Shown piece after piece: positions 8,754 through 17,611 of a stretch of 64,000 nucleotides of DNA. Origin of the DNA: Paranoxybacillus vitaminiphilus (GTDB lineage Bacteria > Bacillota > Bacilli > Bacillales > Anoxybacillaceae); assembly GCF_003259935.1 (NCBI RefSeq), contig NZ_QLMH01000010.1, positions 56,618 to 120,617 on the forward strand, in the 5' to 3' direction. The first letter of the stretch is position 1. Every line of letters begins with the position of its first letter. The translations under genes were made by a program, and so were the position numbers. The notes below the pieces were generated by a model, which searched no databases, was not told where the DNA came from, and saw only the letters and a program-made list of their open reading frames with translations.

Positions 8754-10022
8754 ATGACCGAGCTATCATATGAGCAACTAAAAGAAAAATATGCTGCATT
8801 AGAGAGAGAATTGCAACTTTATAAAGGCTTATTAAAACAATTCTGTTTTCCGTTTAAATACGTTGATTATAAACTAGGTCTTTCGATAGAAAAATGTCGG
8901 GAATACCCTGACCCAATCATTCACTCATTTCATCCCGATGAAACAAAGACATCGGAGTTCAACTTTCAAATCGATCCACAAATCGATTGTCCATTTGAAC
9001 AAATTGAAAGCTTTTTGACGCCCATTCTTGATTTAGTCCCTCACCATATCGTATTTGTCGATGGTAACGGGATGATTACCTTATGCAACTTGCAGGCCGC
9101 AAACGATATGGGAGTGGATCGTGATTCTATTATTGGAAAACATATACGCGATTTATTACAATTACCGGATGAATTAATTATGACATTAAAAACGATTGAA
9201 ACAAATGAGCCGATTTACAATCAAGAAGTATTCGACCGTTATTACGGAATCATTAATACGCGGATTATTCATAACCCTGATGGAACGATTAAACGGGTTA
9301 TTAGTATGTTTCAATCGTTAAATATGATTAAAGAAACGGAAAAACTTTCGTTAGCCGGACGAATTGCGGCAGGAATTGCACATGAAATTCGCAATCCTCT
9401 TACAACAGTAAGAGGCTATTTGCAATTTTTCAAAGATCAATTGCCAAAGGATATCGTAAACTTGATCGATAAGCTGCTCATTCCTGAATTAGATCGCGCT
9501 AATGAAATCATTACCGACTTTTTGAACATTGCTAAGCCAAGGGAACTAAAAACGGAGAAAATTCATATTAATAAGTTTATTCGCGATGACCTTGGCATTT
9601 TATTACGAAGTGAAGCATTACTCCATAATGTAACCGTCCACTATCATTTAGATGAACAATTAGCCAATTACGAGGTGGAAATTGACAAAAATCAATTGCT
9701 GCAAGTATTTTTAAATTTATTCCGCAATTCAATTGAAGCAAAAGTTGCAAAAACAATGAACGTTTCCATTTCAAGTAAATTGCATAACAATAATATGGTA
9801 AAAATTAAGTTTTGCGATGATGGTCCGGGAATTCCTCCAGCGATTGTCGAGCATATATTTGATCCGTTTTTCTCAACAAAGGAAACGGGGACTGGATTAG
9901 GGCTTTCGCTCTCCCGCAAAATTATCGAACTACATAAAGGAAGCATGAAAGTCGAGAGCAGCAATGACGGAACATGCTTTATTATCGAGTTACCTGTAAT
10001 AAAAAAGCAGCCCTCCAAATAA
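8754..10022 (+). CDS. Cytoplasmic PAS sensor histidine kinase (422 aa)
   Basis: No membrane segment. Residues 1-30 form a short coiled coil (YEQLKEKYAALERELQLYK). A PAS domain spans about 75-190 (VPHHIVFVDGNGMITLCN). The dimerisation helix carries the phospho-histidine in GIAHEIRNPLTTVRGY, the N box is VFLNLFRNSIEA, and the G boxes are DDGPGIP and GTGLGLSLSRK. The layout matches Spo0A-phosphorelay-type kinases (KinA/KinE-like) and there is no adjacent response regulator, which fits an orphan sporulation kinase. GAGGAGC precedes the start. Confidence 0.88.
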   Translation: MTELSYEQLKEKYAALERELQLYKGLLKQFCFPFKYVDYKLGLSIEKCREYPDPIIHSFHPDETKTSEFNFQIDPQIDCPFEQIESFLTPILDLVPHHIVFVDGNGMITLCNLQAANDMGVDRDSIIGKHIRDLLQLPDELIMTLKTIETNEPIYNQEVFDRYYGIINTRIIHNPDGTIKRVISMFQSLNMIKETEKLSLAGRIAAGIAHEIRNPLTTVRGYLQFFKDQLPKDIVNLIDKLLIPELDRANEIITDFLNIAKPRELKTEKIHINKFIRDDLGILLRSEALLHNVTVHYHLDEQLANYEVEIDKNQLLQVFLNLFRNSIEAKVAKTMNVSISSKLHNNNMVKIKFCDDGPGIPPAIVEHIFDPFFSTKETGTGLGLSLSRKIIELHKGSMKVESSNDGTCFIIELPVIKKQPSK

Positions 10023-10040
10023 AAAACATTGGAGGGCTGC
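10007..10040 (+). terminator. Terminator overlapping the kinase stop codon
   Basis: GCAGCCCTCCAA (10007-10018) pairs perfectly with TTGGAGGGCTGC (10029-10040). The left arm encodes the last residues of the kinase, so the stop codon lies in the loop. Confidence 0.8.
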
Positions 10041-10159
10041 TTACATTGTACTTTTCGCTCCAACAGTCAATATTATGAGATAAATTTTATGTCTTTGACA
10101 ACTTTTATCCAAAACGATAATAATAGTTATATATATTTTGATAAAAGGATGGACCACCT

Positions 10160-11530
10160 ATGCAGTATACACCTACACTTAAAGGAAAAACGATGCAATT
10201 TATGCAAATTTTACTTCCTGTTCTCATTACTCAAGTCGGGCTTTATGCCATGAACTTTTTTGATATTATGATGTCAGGGCATGCCGGCTCCTCTGATTTA
10301 GCCGGAGTAGCAATTGGTTCAAGCATATGGGTGCCAATTTACACCGGATTAAGCGGAATTTTGCTTGCGTTGACTCCGATCGTTGCCCAGCATCTTGGCG
10401 CAGGCCGAAAAAAAGAAATTGCTTTTTCTGTTATACAGGCTGCCTATTTAGCAATCGTCATATCATTGATTGTCATTATCAGCGGCTCACTTTTTCTCGA
10501 GCCGATTTTAAGGCAGATGAAGCTCGAACCAGTCGTTCGGCAAGTTGCCCATGATTATTTAGCTGCTCTTTCAATAGGAATCGTTCCGTTATTTCTTTAC
10601 AATGTATTTCGCTGTTTTATCGATGCGCTGGGACAAACACGCGTAACAATGACGATTACTCTTGCTTCTTTACCAATTAACATCTTTTTGAATGATTTGC
10701 TTATTTTTGGTCAACTTGGTTTTCCAAAATTAGGCGGGGTTGGCGCCGGATATGCAACCGCGATTACCTACTGGTGCAGCTGCATGATGGCAATTTTCAT
10801 TATCCTTCGCCGCAAACCATTTGTTGGCTATGAAATATTTAAGCAATTTTATGCTATTTCTTTTAAAGAATGGAAAATTTTACTAAAAATAGGAATTCCG
10901 ATCGGCTTTTCCATCTTTTTTGAAACAAGTATCTTTGCCGCTGTCACCTTGCTGATGAGTGAATTTGATACGGTAACCATTGCCGCTCACCAAAGTGCGA
11001 TGAACTTTGCTTCGCTTCTTTATATGATTCCATTAAGCATCTCGATGACACTAACCATTGCCATTGGCTTTGAAGTCGGGGCAAAGCGTTTTGTTGATGC
11101 AAAACAATATTGCTTTCTAGGCATTGGCATTGCCGTCTTCATGGCGGTTTTGACGTCTCTGTTTCTCTTCTTCTTTCGCGGAGAAGTCGCTTCAATATAC
11201 ACACAAGAAAGAGAAGTGCTTGAATTAGCAAAACAGTTTTTACTATATGCGATTTTCTTTCAACTGTCGGATGCAGTAGCTGCCCCGATTCAAGGTGCTT
11301 TGCGAGGCTATAAAGATGTCAATTCAACATTTTTTATGTCTTTAGTTTCTTACTGGATGATTGGTCTGCCTCTCGGCTACTTACTGGCAAATTTTACTTC
11401 TGCTCATGCATTTGGTTACTGGATTGGGCTGATTACCGGACTAGCAGCCGGTGCGTTATTTCTTTTTACGCGTTTGTTCTTTATTCAGCGGCGTTTCTCA
11501 AAGCAATCTGTGAATATAAAGTCCGCATAA
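10160..11530 (+). CDS. MATE family efflux transporter (456 aa)
   Basis: Twelve membrane segments in two related halves, of NorM type. Typical features are NFFDIMMSGHAGSSDLAGVA near residue 32 and PIQGALRGYKDV in the second half. It is expected to export cationic drugs or metabolites against Na+ or H+. AAAGGATGG precedes the ATG. It is monocistronic and ends at a dispersed repeat shared with the convergent SDR gene. Confidence 0.88.
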   Translation: MQYTPTLKGKTMQFMQILLPVLITQVGLYAMNFFDIMMSGHAGSSDLAGVAIGSSIWVPIYTGLSGILLALTPIVAQHLGAGRKKEIAFSVIQAAYLAIVISLIVIISGSLFLEPILRQMKLEPVVRQVAHDYLAALSIGIVPLFLYNVFRCFIDALGQTRVTMTITLASLPINIFLNDLLIFGQLGFPKLGGVGAGYATAITYWCSCMMAIFIILRRKPFVGYEIFKQFYAISFKEWKILLKIGIPIGFSIFFETSIFAAVTLLMSEFDTVTIAAHQSAMNFASLLYMIPLSISMTLTIAIGFEVGAKRFVDAKQYCFLGIGIAVFMAVLTSLFLFFFRGEVASIYTQEREVLELAKQFLLYAIFFQLSDAVAAPIQGALRGYKDVNSTFFMSLVSYWMIGLPLGYLLANFTSAHAFGYWIGLITGLAAGALFLFTRLFFIQRRFSKQSVNIKSA

Positions 11531-11532
11531 AT

Positions 11533-11590
11533 AAAAGTGTCTGACCTCATTATATATTGTTCTTATACTCTATGGGGTCCGACACTTTGC
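11533..11590. repeat. Dispersed palindromic repeat, copy 4 (short form)
   Basis: AAAGTGTCTGACCTCA (11534-11549) pairs with TGGGGTCCGACACTTT (11573-11588). It serves as a bidirectional terminator between convergent MATE and SDR genes. Confidence 0.75.
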
Positions 11591-11607
11591 TTTAAAGTCA
11601 GTTTATG

Positions 11608-12366
11608 CTAAAAATTCATTTTTGATTGCCCGCCGTCTACGTTAATCGTCGCTCCGACAATCCATGAAGCTTTGTCAGAAGCAAGAAACACAACAACATT
11701 AGCAATCTCTTCGGGTGTACCAAACCGTCCTGCCGGTATTTGTTCTTGAACAAATTTGCGGATTCCTTCCGGATTTTCTTCGAGCCGTCTCTGCCAATTG
11801 CCAGTTGGATGCAAAATGCTTCCCGGTGCTACGCCGTTTACACGAATACCATATGGCGCTACTTCATTTGCCAGCGCTTTTGTAAAACTAATCAATGCTG
11901 CTTTCGCGTTATTATATGTAACTTTGCCTCCGCTTTCTCTTCCGTAAATGGATGTGATATTAATAATGCTGCCGGATTGCTTTTTTATCATTTCCCGAAC
12001 GGCCAGTTGACTTAAGTGCACAGCGGAAAAATAGTTTAGTTCCATGGCCTCATAAAATAACGACAAATCTGTTTCCATTACGCTGCTTCCGTTACTTCCA
12101 CCCGCATTATTAATTAAAATATCCAATGAGCCAAAGTCGTGAATAAACTGCCGGAACACTCTCTCGCGTTCCGTTTTTTCCGTTAAATCCGCCTGATACA
12201 GAACAATATTGCCAATCTCTTTTTTTGTCTCTTTTAAATAGCTTAAATCACGGGCAATGATGGCAACGTTAGCTTCTTCTTCGACAAACGCCTTGGCGAT
12301 GGCTTTACCGATTCCTTTTGATCCACCTGTAACTAATACGTTTTTTCCATTTAACTGCAAATCCAC
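11608..12366 (-). CDS. Short-chain dehydrogenase/reductase (252 aa)
   Basis: Classical SDR: NAD(P) site TGGSKGIGKAIA near residue 14, NNAG at 86-89 in LINNAGGSNG, catalytic Ser in NITSIYG and the YNNAK tetrad pair, with a C-terminal ASWIVGATINVDGG. The family includes FabG-like and sugar or alcohol dehydrogenases, and the substrate cannot be assigned. It starts with GTG. Monocistronic. Confidence 0.87.
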   Translation of the reverse strand: MDLQLNGKNVLVTGGSKGIGKAIAKAFVEEEANVAIIARDLSYLKETKKEIGNIVLYQADLTEKTERERVFRQFIHDFGSLDILINNAGGSNGSSVMETDLSLFYEAMELNYFSAVHLSQLAVREMIKKQSGSIINITSIYGRESGGKVTYNNAKAALISFTKALANEVAPYGIRVNGVAPGSILHPTGNWQRRLEENPEGIRKFVQEQIPAGRFGTPEEIANVVVFLASDKASWIVGATINVDGGQSKMNF

Positions 12367-12430
12367 TTTCCCTGCTCCCTTCTCCGCAATATTTTACCAT
12401 TCCTTCCGCGAATTAATAAAAGAAAGAACG

Positions 12431-12458
12431 GAAAAAGCCGTATCCAAATAAGGCTTCT
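12431..12458 (-). terminator. Terminator downstream of the first YjcZ gene
   Basis: On the minus strand AAGCC, a 12-nt loop and GGCTT are followed by TTTT. The stem is short. Confidence 0.45.
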
Positions 12459-12496
12459 TCCGCATCTTCCGGCTTATTTTCCATTTTTTCATTATA

Positions 12497-12634
12497 CTAG
12501 CACCAAGCAGCGCCGACAATAATGAGTAAGATAAACAATACAACAATTAACACGAAGCTGCGGCCGAAAAATCCACCATAGCCATAGCCGCCATAACCAT
12601 AGCCGCCCCAGCCATATCCGTAACCAAATGGCAT
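12497..12634 (-). CDS. YjcZ family micropeptide, Gly/Tyr-rich (45 aa)
   Basis: The N-terminal half is a Gly-Tyr repeat ([20 protein letters not shown]) and the C-terminal half one hydrophobic helix ([18 protein letters not shown]). This is the YjcZ/YuzJ-type sporulation family pattern. GGAGGTGG lies just upstream. Probably a small membrane peptide of the sporangium. A second paralogue lies 100 nt upstream and a third at 14.6 kb. Confidence 0.85.
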   Translation of the reverse strand: MPFGYGYGWGGYGYGGYGYGGFFGRSFVLIVVLFILLIIVGAAWC

Positions 12635-12733
12635 ACATTCCACCTCCTAACACTTCTAGCTTATAGTCAATGTTAGTGAATGTAACATCAGAAGAAAGAA
12701 AATTTCCTACTGATGAAACTCAGATTTTTCAAC

Positions 12734-12832
12734 TTAGCAAAACCGGCCACCAACGCATGCACAACCCACGATAATTAAAAGAATAAACAATACAACAATT
12801 AAAGAGAAACCTCCACCATAAGCTGCACCCAT
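12734..12832 (-). CDS. YjcZ family micropeptide (32 aa)
   Basis: MGAAYGGGF leads into the helix [17 protein letters not shown], almost identical to the helix of the neighbouring paralogue but without the long Gly-Tyr tail. GGAGG lies 8 nt upstream of the ATG. Likely a sporulation membrane peptide. Confidence 0.85.
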   Translation of the reverse strand: MGAAYGGGFSLIVVLFILLIIVGCACVGGRFC

Positions 12833-12922
12833 CTTGAGCACCTCCTTCACTTCTGTAATAGTAGACTATTCAAGTCATCATAGAATGGTTAGGCGATTTC
12901 AGAAAAATGGGTGTTTGCTGAT

Positions 12923-13046
12923 AAAAAAGAGGCTGTCTCAACCAAGGGTCAGACCCAGCAGCACAATATATAGGACATCATGTTGAATAAATGAGCGATA
13001 TATTGTGACACGCGCGTACGGTCAGACCCTTATGAGCCAGCCTCTA
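12923..13046. repeat. Dispersed palindromic repeat, copy 5 (long form)
   Basis: Outer arms AAGAGGCTGTCTCA and TGAGCCAGCCTCT; inner GGGTCAGACCC and GGTCAGACCC; centre CACAATATATAGGACATC .. ATATATTGTG. It matches the copy at 52.2 kb in reverse orientation. It lies downstream of rarD. Confidence 0.8.
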
Positions 13047-13979
13047 AGTGTGAAGGGAATTTCGATTTATCCATTTATTTTGCAGTAATTCCATTTGTTT
13101 CGTCTTTGAAATAGAAAAAATAATGAGAGCAGCCCAAATAAAACTAAAAGAATACAAATGAGTTTTTGTAAATGTTTCATGGAATAGGAAAATTCCCAAC
13201 AATAAAGTGATCGTCGGAGCAATATATTGCAAAAAACCGATCATAGTTAGCGGGATTCGTTTTACTCCCTTAGCGAAATATAATAAAGGTAATGCTGTTG
13301 CCGGACCGGTTCCCATCAATAAAAGAGTAGACCAATCTGTTATATCAAAGGAGCCGATACCTTTTGCCTGTGCATAAACAATGTAAAGCAGCGCAATAGG
13401 CGTAACAACCATCGTTTCAAACGTTAAACCAATAGACGAATCAAACGTTGCTACCTTTTTCGCTAATCCATAAAACCCAAAACTGACAGCAAGCGAAATG
13501 GCAATCCAAGGAAAGCTGCCGTACTGAATTGTAATCATCAAGACACCGATCATCGCTAAAATAAAAGAAATCAACTGCCAAATATTAAGGCGTTCTTTTA
13601 AAACGATCATCCCTAATGCGACGCTGACAAGCGGATTAATGTAATAACCTAGACTTGTCTCAACAATATGTTCATGGTTTACAGCCCATATGTAAATAAA
13701 CCAATTCATACTTATAAGCAGCGCAGCGGTAATCACGCTGATAGCTTGTTTCGGATTTTGCACAGCCATTTGTAATTGCTTCCAAAACAATGTCAGCTGC
13801 CGATTGAACATAAGCAATAAAATCATAAATACAAATGACCAAAAAATACGATGTGCCAAAATTTCACCTGCCGCAATATGATCTAACCATTTCCAATACA
13901 GCGGCAAAACTCCCCACATGAAATAGGCAAGTGCCACATATAAAACTCCCGTCTTTTCATTGTTTATCGAGTCTTTCAT
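13044..13979 (-). CDS. rarD: RarD family EamA/DMT permease (311 aa)
   Basis: Ten predicted membrane segments in two EamA repeats. The N-terminal GVLYVALAYFMWGVLPLYWK and the AAGEILAHRIFWS motif are hallmarks of RarD, linked to chloramphenicol tolerance in some bacteria and probably a metabolite exporter. GAGGAG lies 7 nt before the start. The last codons overlap the edge of the downstream repeat. Confidence 0.87.
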   Translation of the reverse strand: MKDSINNEKTGVLYVALAYFMWGVLPLYWKWLDHIAAGEILAHRIFWSFVFMILLLMFNRQLTLFWKQLQMAVQNPKQAISVITAALLISMNWFIYIWAVNHEHIVETSLGYYINPLVSVALGMIVLKERLNIWQLISFILAMIGVLMITIQYGSFPWIAISLAVSFGFYGLAKKVATFDSSIGLTFETMVVTPIALLYIVYAQAKGIGSFDITDWSTLLLMGTGPATALPLLYFAKGVKRIPLTMIGFLQYIAPTITLLLGIFLFHETFTKTHLYSFSFIWAALIIFSISKTKQMELLQNKWINRNSLHT

Positions 13980-14056
13980 GTTCAGTCTCCTCTATTCATG
14001 TTAGTTATCATACAATATGAATAATTATAATGTTTTTTTATTTTTTTCTCCACGAA

Positions 14057-14093
14057 AAAACACCTGTTTCCATCTTTGGACAACAGGTGTTTT
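14057..14093 (-). terminator. Terminator after the 53-aa gene
   Basis: AAAACACCTGTT pairs with AACAGGTGTTTT. It lies downstream of the minus-strand small gene and upstream of rarD. Confidence 0.75.
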
Positions 14094-14137
14094 CATATGT
14101 CAACGAATAATGGATTTTTCATTTTGAAGATCGTCCT

Positions 14138-14299
14138 TTACAATGAAATCATTTCTGCATGTTGCACCATCGATTCAATTTGTTCAATCGTGACGGATTG
14201 CAAAAATTGATAAAAACTTAGATTTGTTGAAATACCATGTCTTTCACAATTTTTCAAGAAAAAGTTCCATGCAATTTGACATTTCTCCATATCAATCAT
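14138..14299 (-). CDS. Small conserved-looking protein (53 aa)
   Basis: The frame is open further upstream, but GGGTG lies 6 nt before the ATG at 14299, giving MIDMEKCQIAWNFFLKNCER.. and ..QHAEMISL. It has two cysteines and amphipathic helices and no membrane segment. It has its own terminator. No family was recognised. Confidence 0.5.
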   Translation of the reverse strand: MIDMEKCQIAWNFFLKNCERHGISTNLSFYQFLQSVTIEQIESMVQHAEMISL

Positions 14300-14503
14300 T
14301 TTCATCACCCTTTTCTGTATTATAACAGAATTATATATTTTATATTTATTGTATAACAAAATAAAGAAATGTCAACAATCAATCGATATTTTGATGTAAA
14401 ACTGTACAAAAAATAGAACGAGACAATAAAATTAGTTGATAATCTTCTTTTTCAACAGAAAACACGCTCATGTTTCCAGGAGCGATGACCATTAACAAAT
14501 AAC

Positions 14504-14532
14504 AAAAAGGCCGTCCGTTTAGACAGCCTTTT
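14504..14532 (-). terminator. Terminator after the third YjcZ gene
   Basis: AAAAAGGCCGTC pairs with GACAGCCTTTT. T-tracts are present in both directions. Confidence 0.65.
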
Positions 14533-14632
14533 GTCGTACTGCTGTTAAATTAAAAAATGAATCAAGCAAGTGGATAATCATAGCCATAAGGACGATAACT
14601 GATACGACATCTGCTGTTCACCTTATTTTTTA

Positions 14633-14722
14633 TTAACGAACTATGCATGCACAGCCAACAATAATCAATAAAATAAACAAGACGACTATTAACGTAAAGT
14701 TCCCACCGTAAGCACCGCTCAC
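14633..14722 (-). CDS. YjcZ family micropeptide, GTG start (29 aa)
   Basis: Third paralogue: SGAYGGNF then the helix [17 protein letters not shown], ending IVR. GGAGG lies 8 nt before the chosen GTG; a GTG one codon upstream is closer to the site. Likely a sporulation membrane peptide. Confidence 0.8.
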   Translation of the reverse strand: MSGAYGGNFTLIVVLFILLIIVGCACIVR

Positions 14723-14830
14723 CACGCACACCTCCTGTAACCGTTTAAACATAACATATGCATTTACCTATACAAAAGAGCAGGTTTTATAAAAAGATCA
14801 TCCAGTGAAGATGGAATCCAAAAGTTCATC

Positions 14831-15160
14831 TTATAATATATGCAGCTGCTGAAGTACTTTCCCAATCTTTTCGTGGATGCATACATCAAATAAATGATCA
14901 AAACGGGTGCGGTCTTTGTTGATGATGACAGTTGGAATATTTGTTTCAGTTGCAATGATGATAGGGATTTGATTAATAGGTGTTACTTCAAGAGAAGAAC
15001 CAAGGACAAGAAATAAATCACTTTTATACGCAGCATCAAGCGCTTCTTCAAAATGATGAATCGCATCGCCAAAAAGAACAACATCAGGCTTTAAAATCGT
15101 GTGACAGTTTTCGCATTTTGGAACATCATGTGCATTAATATAAGATAAATGATATTTTCT
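14831..15160 (-). pseudogene. Sirtuin (Sir2/SrtN-like) C-terminal remnant
   Basis: Reading from 15160 gives YHLSYINAHDVPKCENC, the zinc cysteine pair, then LKPDVVLFGDAIHHF and DLFLVLGSSLEVTPIN, which are the conserved second half of NAD-dependent protein deacetylases. The frame is intact to a TAA at 14831. The NAD-binding GAGxS and catalytic His regions, and any start codon with a ribosome binding site, are absent upstream; the corA terminator sits there instead. So roughly the N-terminal half has been deleted. Confidence 0.8.
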
Positions 15161-15168
15161 AACAATGA

Positions 15169-15205
15169 AAAAAAGATTGACCGTAACAATTGGTCAACCT
15201 TTTTA
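15169..15205 (-). terminator. Terminator of corA
   Basis: AAAAGATTGACC pairs with GGTCAACCTTTT just after the corA stop. Confidence 0.75.
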
Positions 15206-15214
15206 GAAACTTTA

Positions 15215-16174
15215 TTATTTTTGATGTTTGCTGCGTTCACCCCACCAGCCTTTTTTCTTAAAATAGAGGGCAATGCCGCCGCCAAGGCCCGCCATTAGCA
15301 GCAACGCATAGACATAACCATATTCCCATTTTAATTCCGGCATTTTTTCAAAATTCATTCCATACAGTCCGGCGATAAATGTCATCGGGAGAAATACAAC
15401 ACTGACTAATGTCAATGTTTTCATAATGACATTCATATGGTCAGATTTTAACGATAATTGTAAATCAAAGATGCCTGTCAGCGTTTCTTTGAACGTATCT
15501 AAAGCCGACGTTACCCGGGCAAACCGGGCAATGACATCTTGAATATAAGGATTACTTTCTTCATTCACATAAGGAAAATTGGAATGACCAACCGTTTTCA
15601 TCATTTCTTCCTGCGCTTCAGCGATTTGCCGCAGTTCATGCAGCCATACTTTCCAGCGGAATACAAGATGACCAATTTCGTTGGCAAACGGTGTTTTAAA
15701 GACTTGCTTTTCCAACGCTTGAGTATGGCGGGCAATGTAATCGACCAACTCTAAATACTCCATTGCCGCTGAATTTAAAAACTGATATAAAACATATCCC
15801 GGATGAGAAAGGTCATCGGGATGGTGTTGAAGATGCATAAACAGCTGCTTGACTAATTCGATTTCCTTCTCTGTATAGCTGATGACATATCGTTCGGCCG
15901 CAATGATTCGCAGCTCTGTTTTTTGAAACTGGTCATTAACAATAAAGATGGAAACAAATGCACACTTTTCGTATTGATCAACTTTTGGAAAATCACTTCC
16001 GTCTAATAACGCTTTCTTGGCTAGCGGATGAAGAGAAAGCTGCTCCAACAGCGATGGAAGCGTTTCTTTTGTCCGTTCTGTAAAATGCAGCCAGCATACT
16101 TCGTGATCTTGAGGTAAATGCAGCATTTTCAAACTCTGTATTTGTTTTGTATTGGCATTATAACATAACATCAT
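15215..16174 (-). CDS. corA: CorA family Mg2+/Co2+ transporter (319 aa)
   Basis: A large acidic/aromatic cytoplasmic domain followed by two C-terminal membrane helices. The signature YGMN lies at the end of helix 1 (FIAGLYGMNFEKMPE) and a basic tail KKKGWW follows helix 2. It works as a pentameric channel in the plasma membrane. A distant paralogue lies at 32.0-32.9 kb. Monocistronic with its own terminator. Confidence 0.88.
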   Translation of the reverse strand: MMLCYNANTKQIQSLKMLHLPQDHEVCWLHFTERTKETLPSLLEQLSLHPLAKKALLDGSDFPKVDQYEKCAFVSIFIVNDQFQKTELRIIAAERYVISYTEKEIELVKQLFMHLQHHPDDLSHPGYVLYQFLNSAAMEYLELVDYIARHTQALEKQVFKTPFANEIGHLVFRWKVWLHELRQIAEAQEEMMKTVGHSNFPYVNEESNPYIQDVIARFARVTSALDTFKETLTGIFDLQLSLKSDHMNVIMKTLTLVSVVFLPMTFIAGLYGMNFEKMPELKWEYGYVYALLLMAGLGGGIALYFKKKGWWGERSKHQK

Positions 16175-16221
16175 ATGAATCCCTTTCCATTTTTAGTATA
16201 TAGTGTCTTCATTTCTACAAT

Positions 16222-16258
16222 AAAAAAACGTGATTTTCCTTTCGGAAAATCACGTTTT
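16222..16258 (-). terminator. Hairpin after the YeeE remnant
   Basis: AAAACGTGATTTTCC pairs with GGAAAATCACGTTTT. It is a perfect stem with T-tracts on both strands. Confidence 0.8.
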
Positions 16259-16263
16259 CACCG

Positions 16264-16413
16264 CTAATTTTTGTACGCGCAGTATGGGCGCAGTTTTACC
16301 CCGATGATACTGCCGGCAAAAGCGGCTGCAAACCAAAGCCAACCGTGCAGACTAAATGAAGCAATTCCGTCAAAATAAGCACCAATGTTACAACCAAAAA
16401 TAATACAATAAAA
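16264..16413 (-). pseudogene. YeeE/YedE (TsuA-like) sulfur transporter C-terminal remnant
   Basis: The frame reads IIFGCNIGAYFDGIASFSLH, then GWLWFAAAFAGSIIGVKLRP and a TAG stop. The GCNIGAYF..GIAS..LHGW pattern is the last conserved block of YeeE/YedE thiosulfate-type transporters. Only about 50 residues remain and no start is present. It lies downstream of the cysteine synthase, so it may once have been a sulfur-uptake partner. Confidence 0.75.
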
Positions 16414-16444
16414 TACATCGTTTTTATAGGATTTATTTCAGAGA

Positions 16445-16486
16445 AAATGTCAGACCTGACATTTATTGTGAGGTCTGACATTTTTC
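16445..16486 (-). terminator. Terminator of the cysteine synthase gene, repeat-derived
   Basis: AAAATGTCAGACCT pairs perfectly with AGGTCTGACATTTT. The GTCAGACC core suggests it is a compact member of the dispersed repeat family. Confidence 0.75.
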
Positions 16487-16497
16487 AAACGGTCTCA

Positions 16498-17421
16498 TCA
16501 ATCAGCAAATAAATCTGATGATAAATAGCGTTCGCCTGTATCTGGAGCGATACAAAGGACGCGGGCTGTTGGCGGAAGCTGTTTAGCGATTTGAACAGCA
16601 TGATAGGCTGCTGCCGCCCCCGATGCTCCAACAAAAATCCCTTCCTCTGCTGCAAGACGCCGAGCCATCATTTGTGCATCTTCATCTTTAATGAGTAAAA
16701 TTTCATCAAAAATCTCCCGATTTAATATTTTTGGAATAAATCCTGGTCCGGTTCCCGGAATTTTATGCGGACCGGGCTGTCCTCCTGATAGAACGGGGGA
16801 ACCATACGGCTCAACGACATAAATTTTTAAATCAGGAATATGTTTTTTTAGTTCTTCCCCCGTTCCCGTTACAGTGCCACCTGTGCCTGCCGTTAGCACA
16901 AAAGCATCCAGTTTTCCTTCAAACGCTTCAAGAATTTCCACGGCGGTTGTACCTCGATGCGCATCGGGATTCGCCTCGTTTTCAAACTGCATCGGAATGA
17001 AGCTGTCCGGAATTTCGTCCGCCAATTGCTCCGCTTTGTCAATTGCTCCCTGCATTCGCAATGACGCAGGGGTTAAATGCACTTCTGCCCCATATGCTTT
17101 TAAAATTTTCACACGTTCTTCCGTTGCGTTATCAGGCATTGTAATAATACAGCGATACCCTTTCGCGGCACATACCATCGCTAAGCCAATGCCTGTATTT
17201 CCCGATGTTGGCTCAATAATCGTGCTTTTCCCCGGTATAATCTTTCCTTCTGTTTCAGCACGGCGAATCATATTCAAAGCCGCACGGTCTTTGACACTCC
17301 CGCCGGGATTAAATGATTCCAATTTCATATAGACTTTTGCTCCATCGGGATGAGGAATGTTGTTTAGCCTCACAATCGGTGTATTGCCAATTAAATCAAG
17401 AATTGAATCGTAAAGTTTCAT
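16498..17421 (-). CDS. Cysteine synthase (O-acetylserine sulfhydrylase), YtkP-like
   Basis: A PLP enzyme that makes cysteine from O-acetylserine and sulfide. The N-terminal LIGNTPIVRLN, the PLP lysine in NPGGSVKDRAA, the substrate loop EPTSGNTGIGL and the phosphate loop TAGTGGTVTGTGE are all present. SPVLSGGQPGPHKIPGTGPG is the conserved C-domain motif. About 307 aa, a normal length. The ATG at 17421 is preferred to an upstream TTG. It resembles B. subtilis YtkP more than CysK, so the preferred donor could differ. Confidence 0.88.
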   Translation of the reverse strand: MKLYDSILDLIGNTPIVRLNNIPHPDGAKVYMKLESFNPGGSVKDRAALNMIRRAETEGKIIPGKSTIIEPTSGNTGIGLAMVCAAKGYRCIITMPDNATEERVKILKAYGAEVHLTPASLRMQGAIDKAEQLADEIPDSFIPMQFENEANPDAHRGTTAVEILEAFEGKLDAFVLTAGTGGTVTGTGEELKKHIPDLKIYVVEPYGSPVLSGGQPGPHKIPGTGPGFIPKILNREIFDEILLIKDEDAQMMARRLAAEEGIFVGASGAAAAYHAVQIAKQLPPTARVLCIAPDTGERYLSSDLFAD

Positions 17422-17526
17422 CGTCTCTCCCAACCTCTATATTTATCATTTCGAAATGATTATACCGATTTTTTTGTAAATGACCAACTATTTTACTCAA
17501 ATTACTTAGTTTTGCATTTGCAATAG

Positions 17527-17611
17527 AAAAGAAGCTGATCTTAAAGCAAAGTGCCAATCCCACAACACAATCTATGCACGTGAGGTCAGACGCTTTAGGT
17601 CAGCTCCTTTT
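17527..17611. repeat. Dispersed palindromic repeat, copy 6
   Basis: Outer arms AAAAGAAGCTGATCTTA and TAGGTCAGCTCCTTTTT; inner AAAGTGCCAATCCC and ACGTGAGGTCAGAC. It follows the CDF gene and probably terminates it. Confidence 0.65.

Noticed and set aside
11740..12015. Plus-strand open frame of 91 codons
   Set aside because: It lies wholly inside the SDR gene on the other strand, has no ribosome binding site and encodes no recognisable protein.
15091..15285. Open frame of 64 codons on the minus strand between corA and the sirtuin remnant
   Set aside because: It runs across the corA 3' end and its terminator in a frame that matches neither gene.
16296..16481. Open frame of 61 codons with an ATG on the minus strand
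   Set aside because: The true remnant in this place is the YeeE/YedE tail in another frame; the ATG frame has no ribosome binding site and starts inside a repeat-derived terminator.
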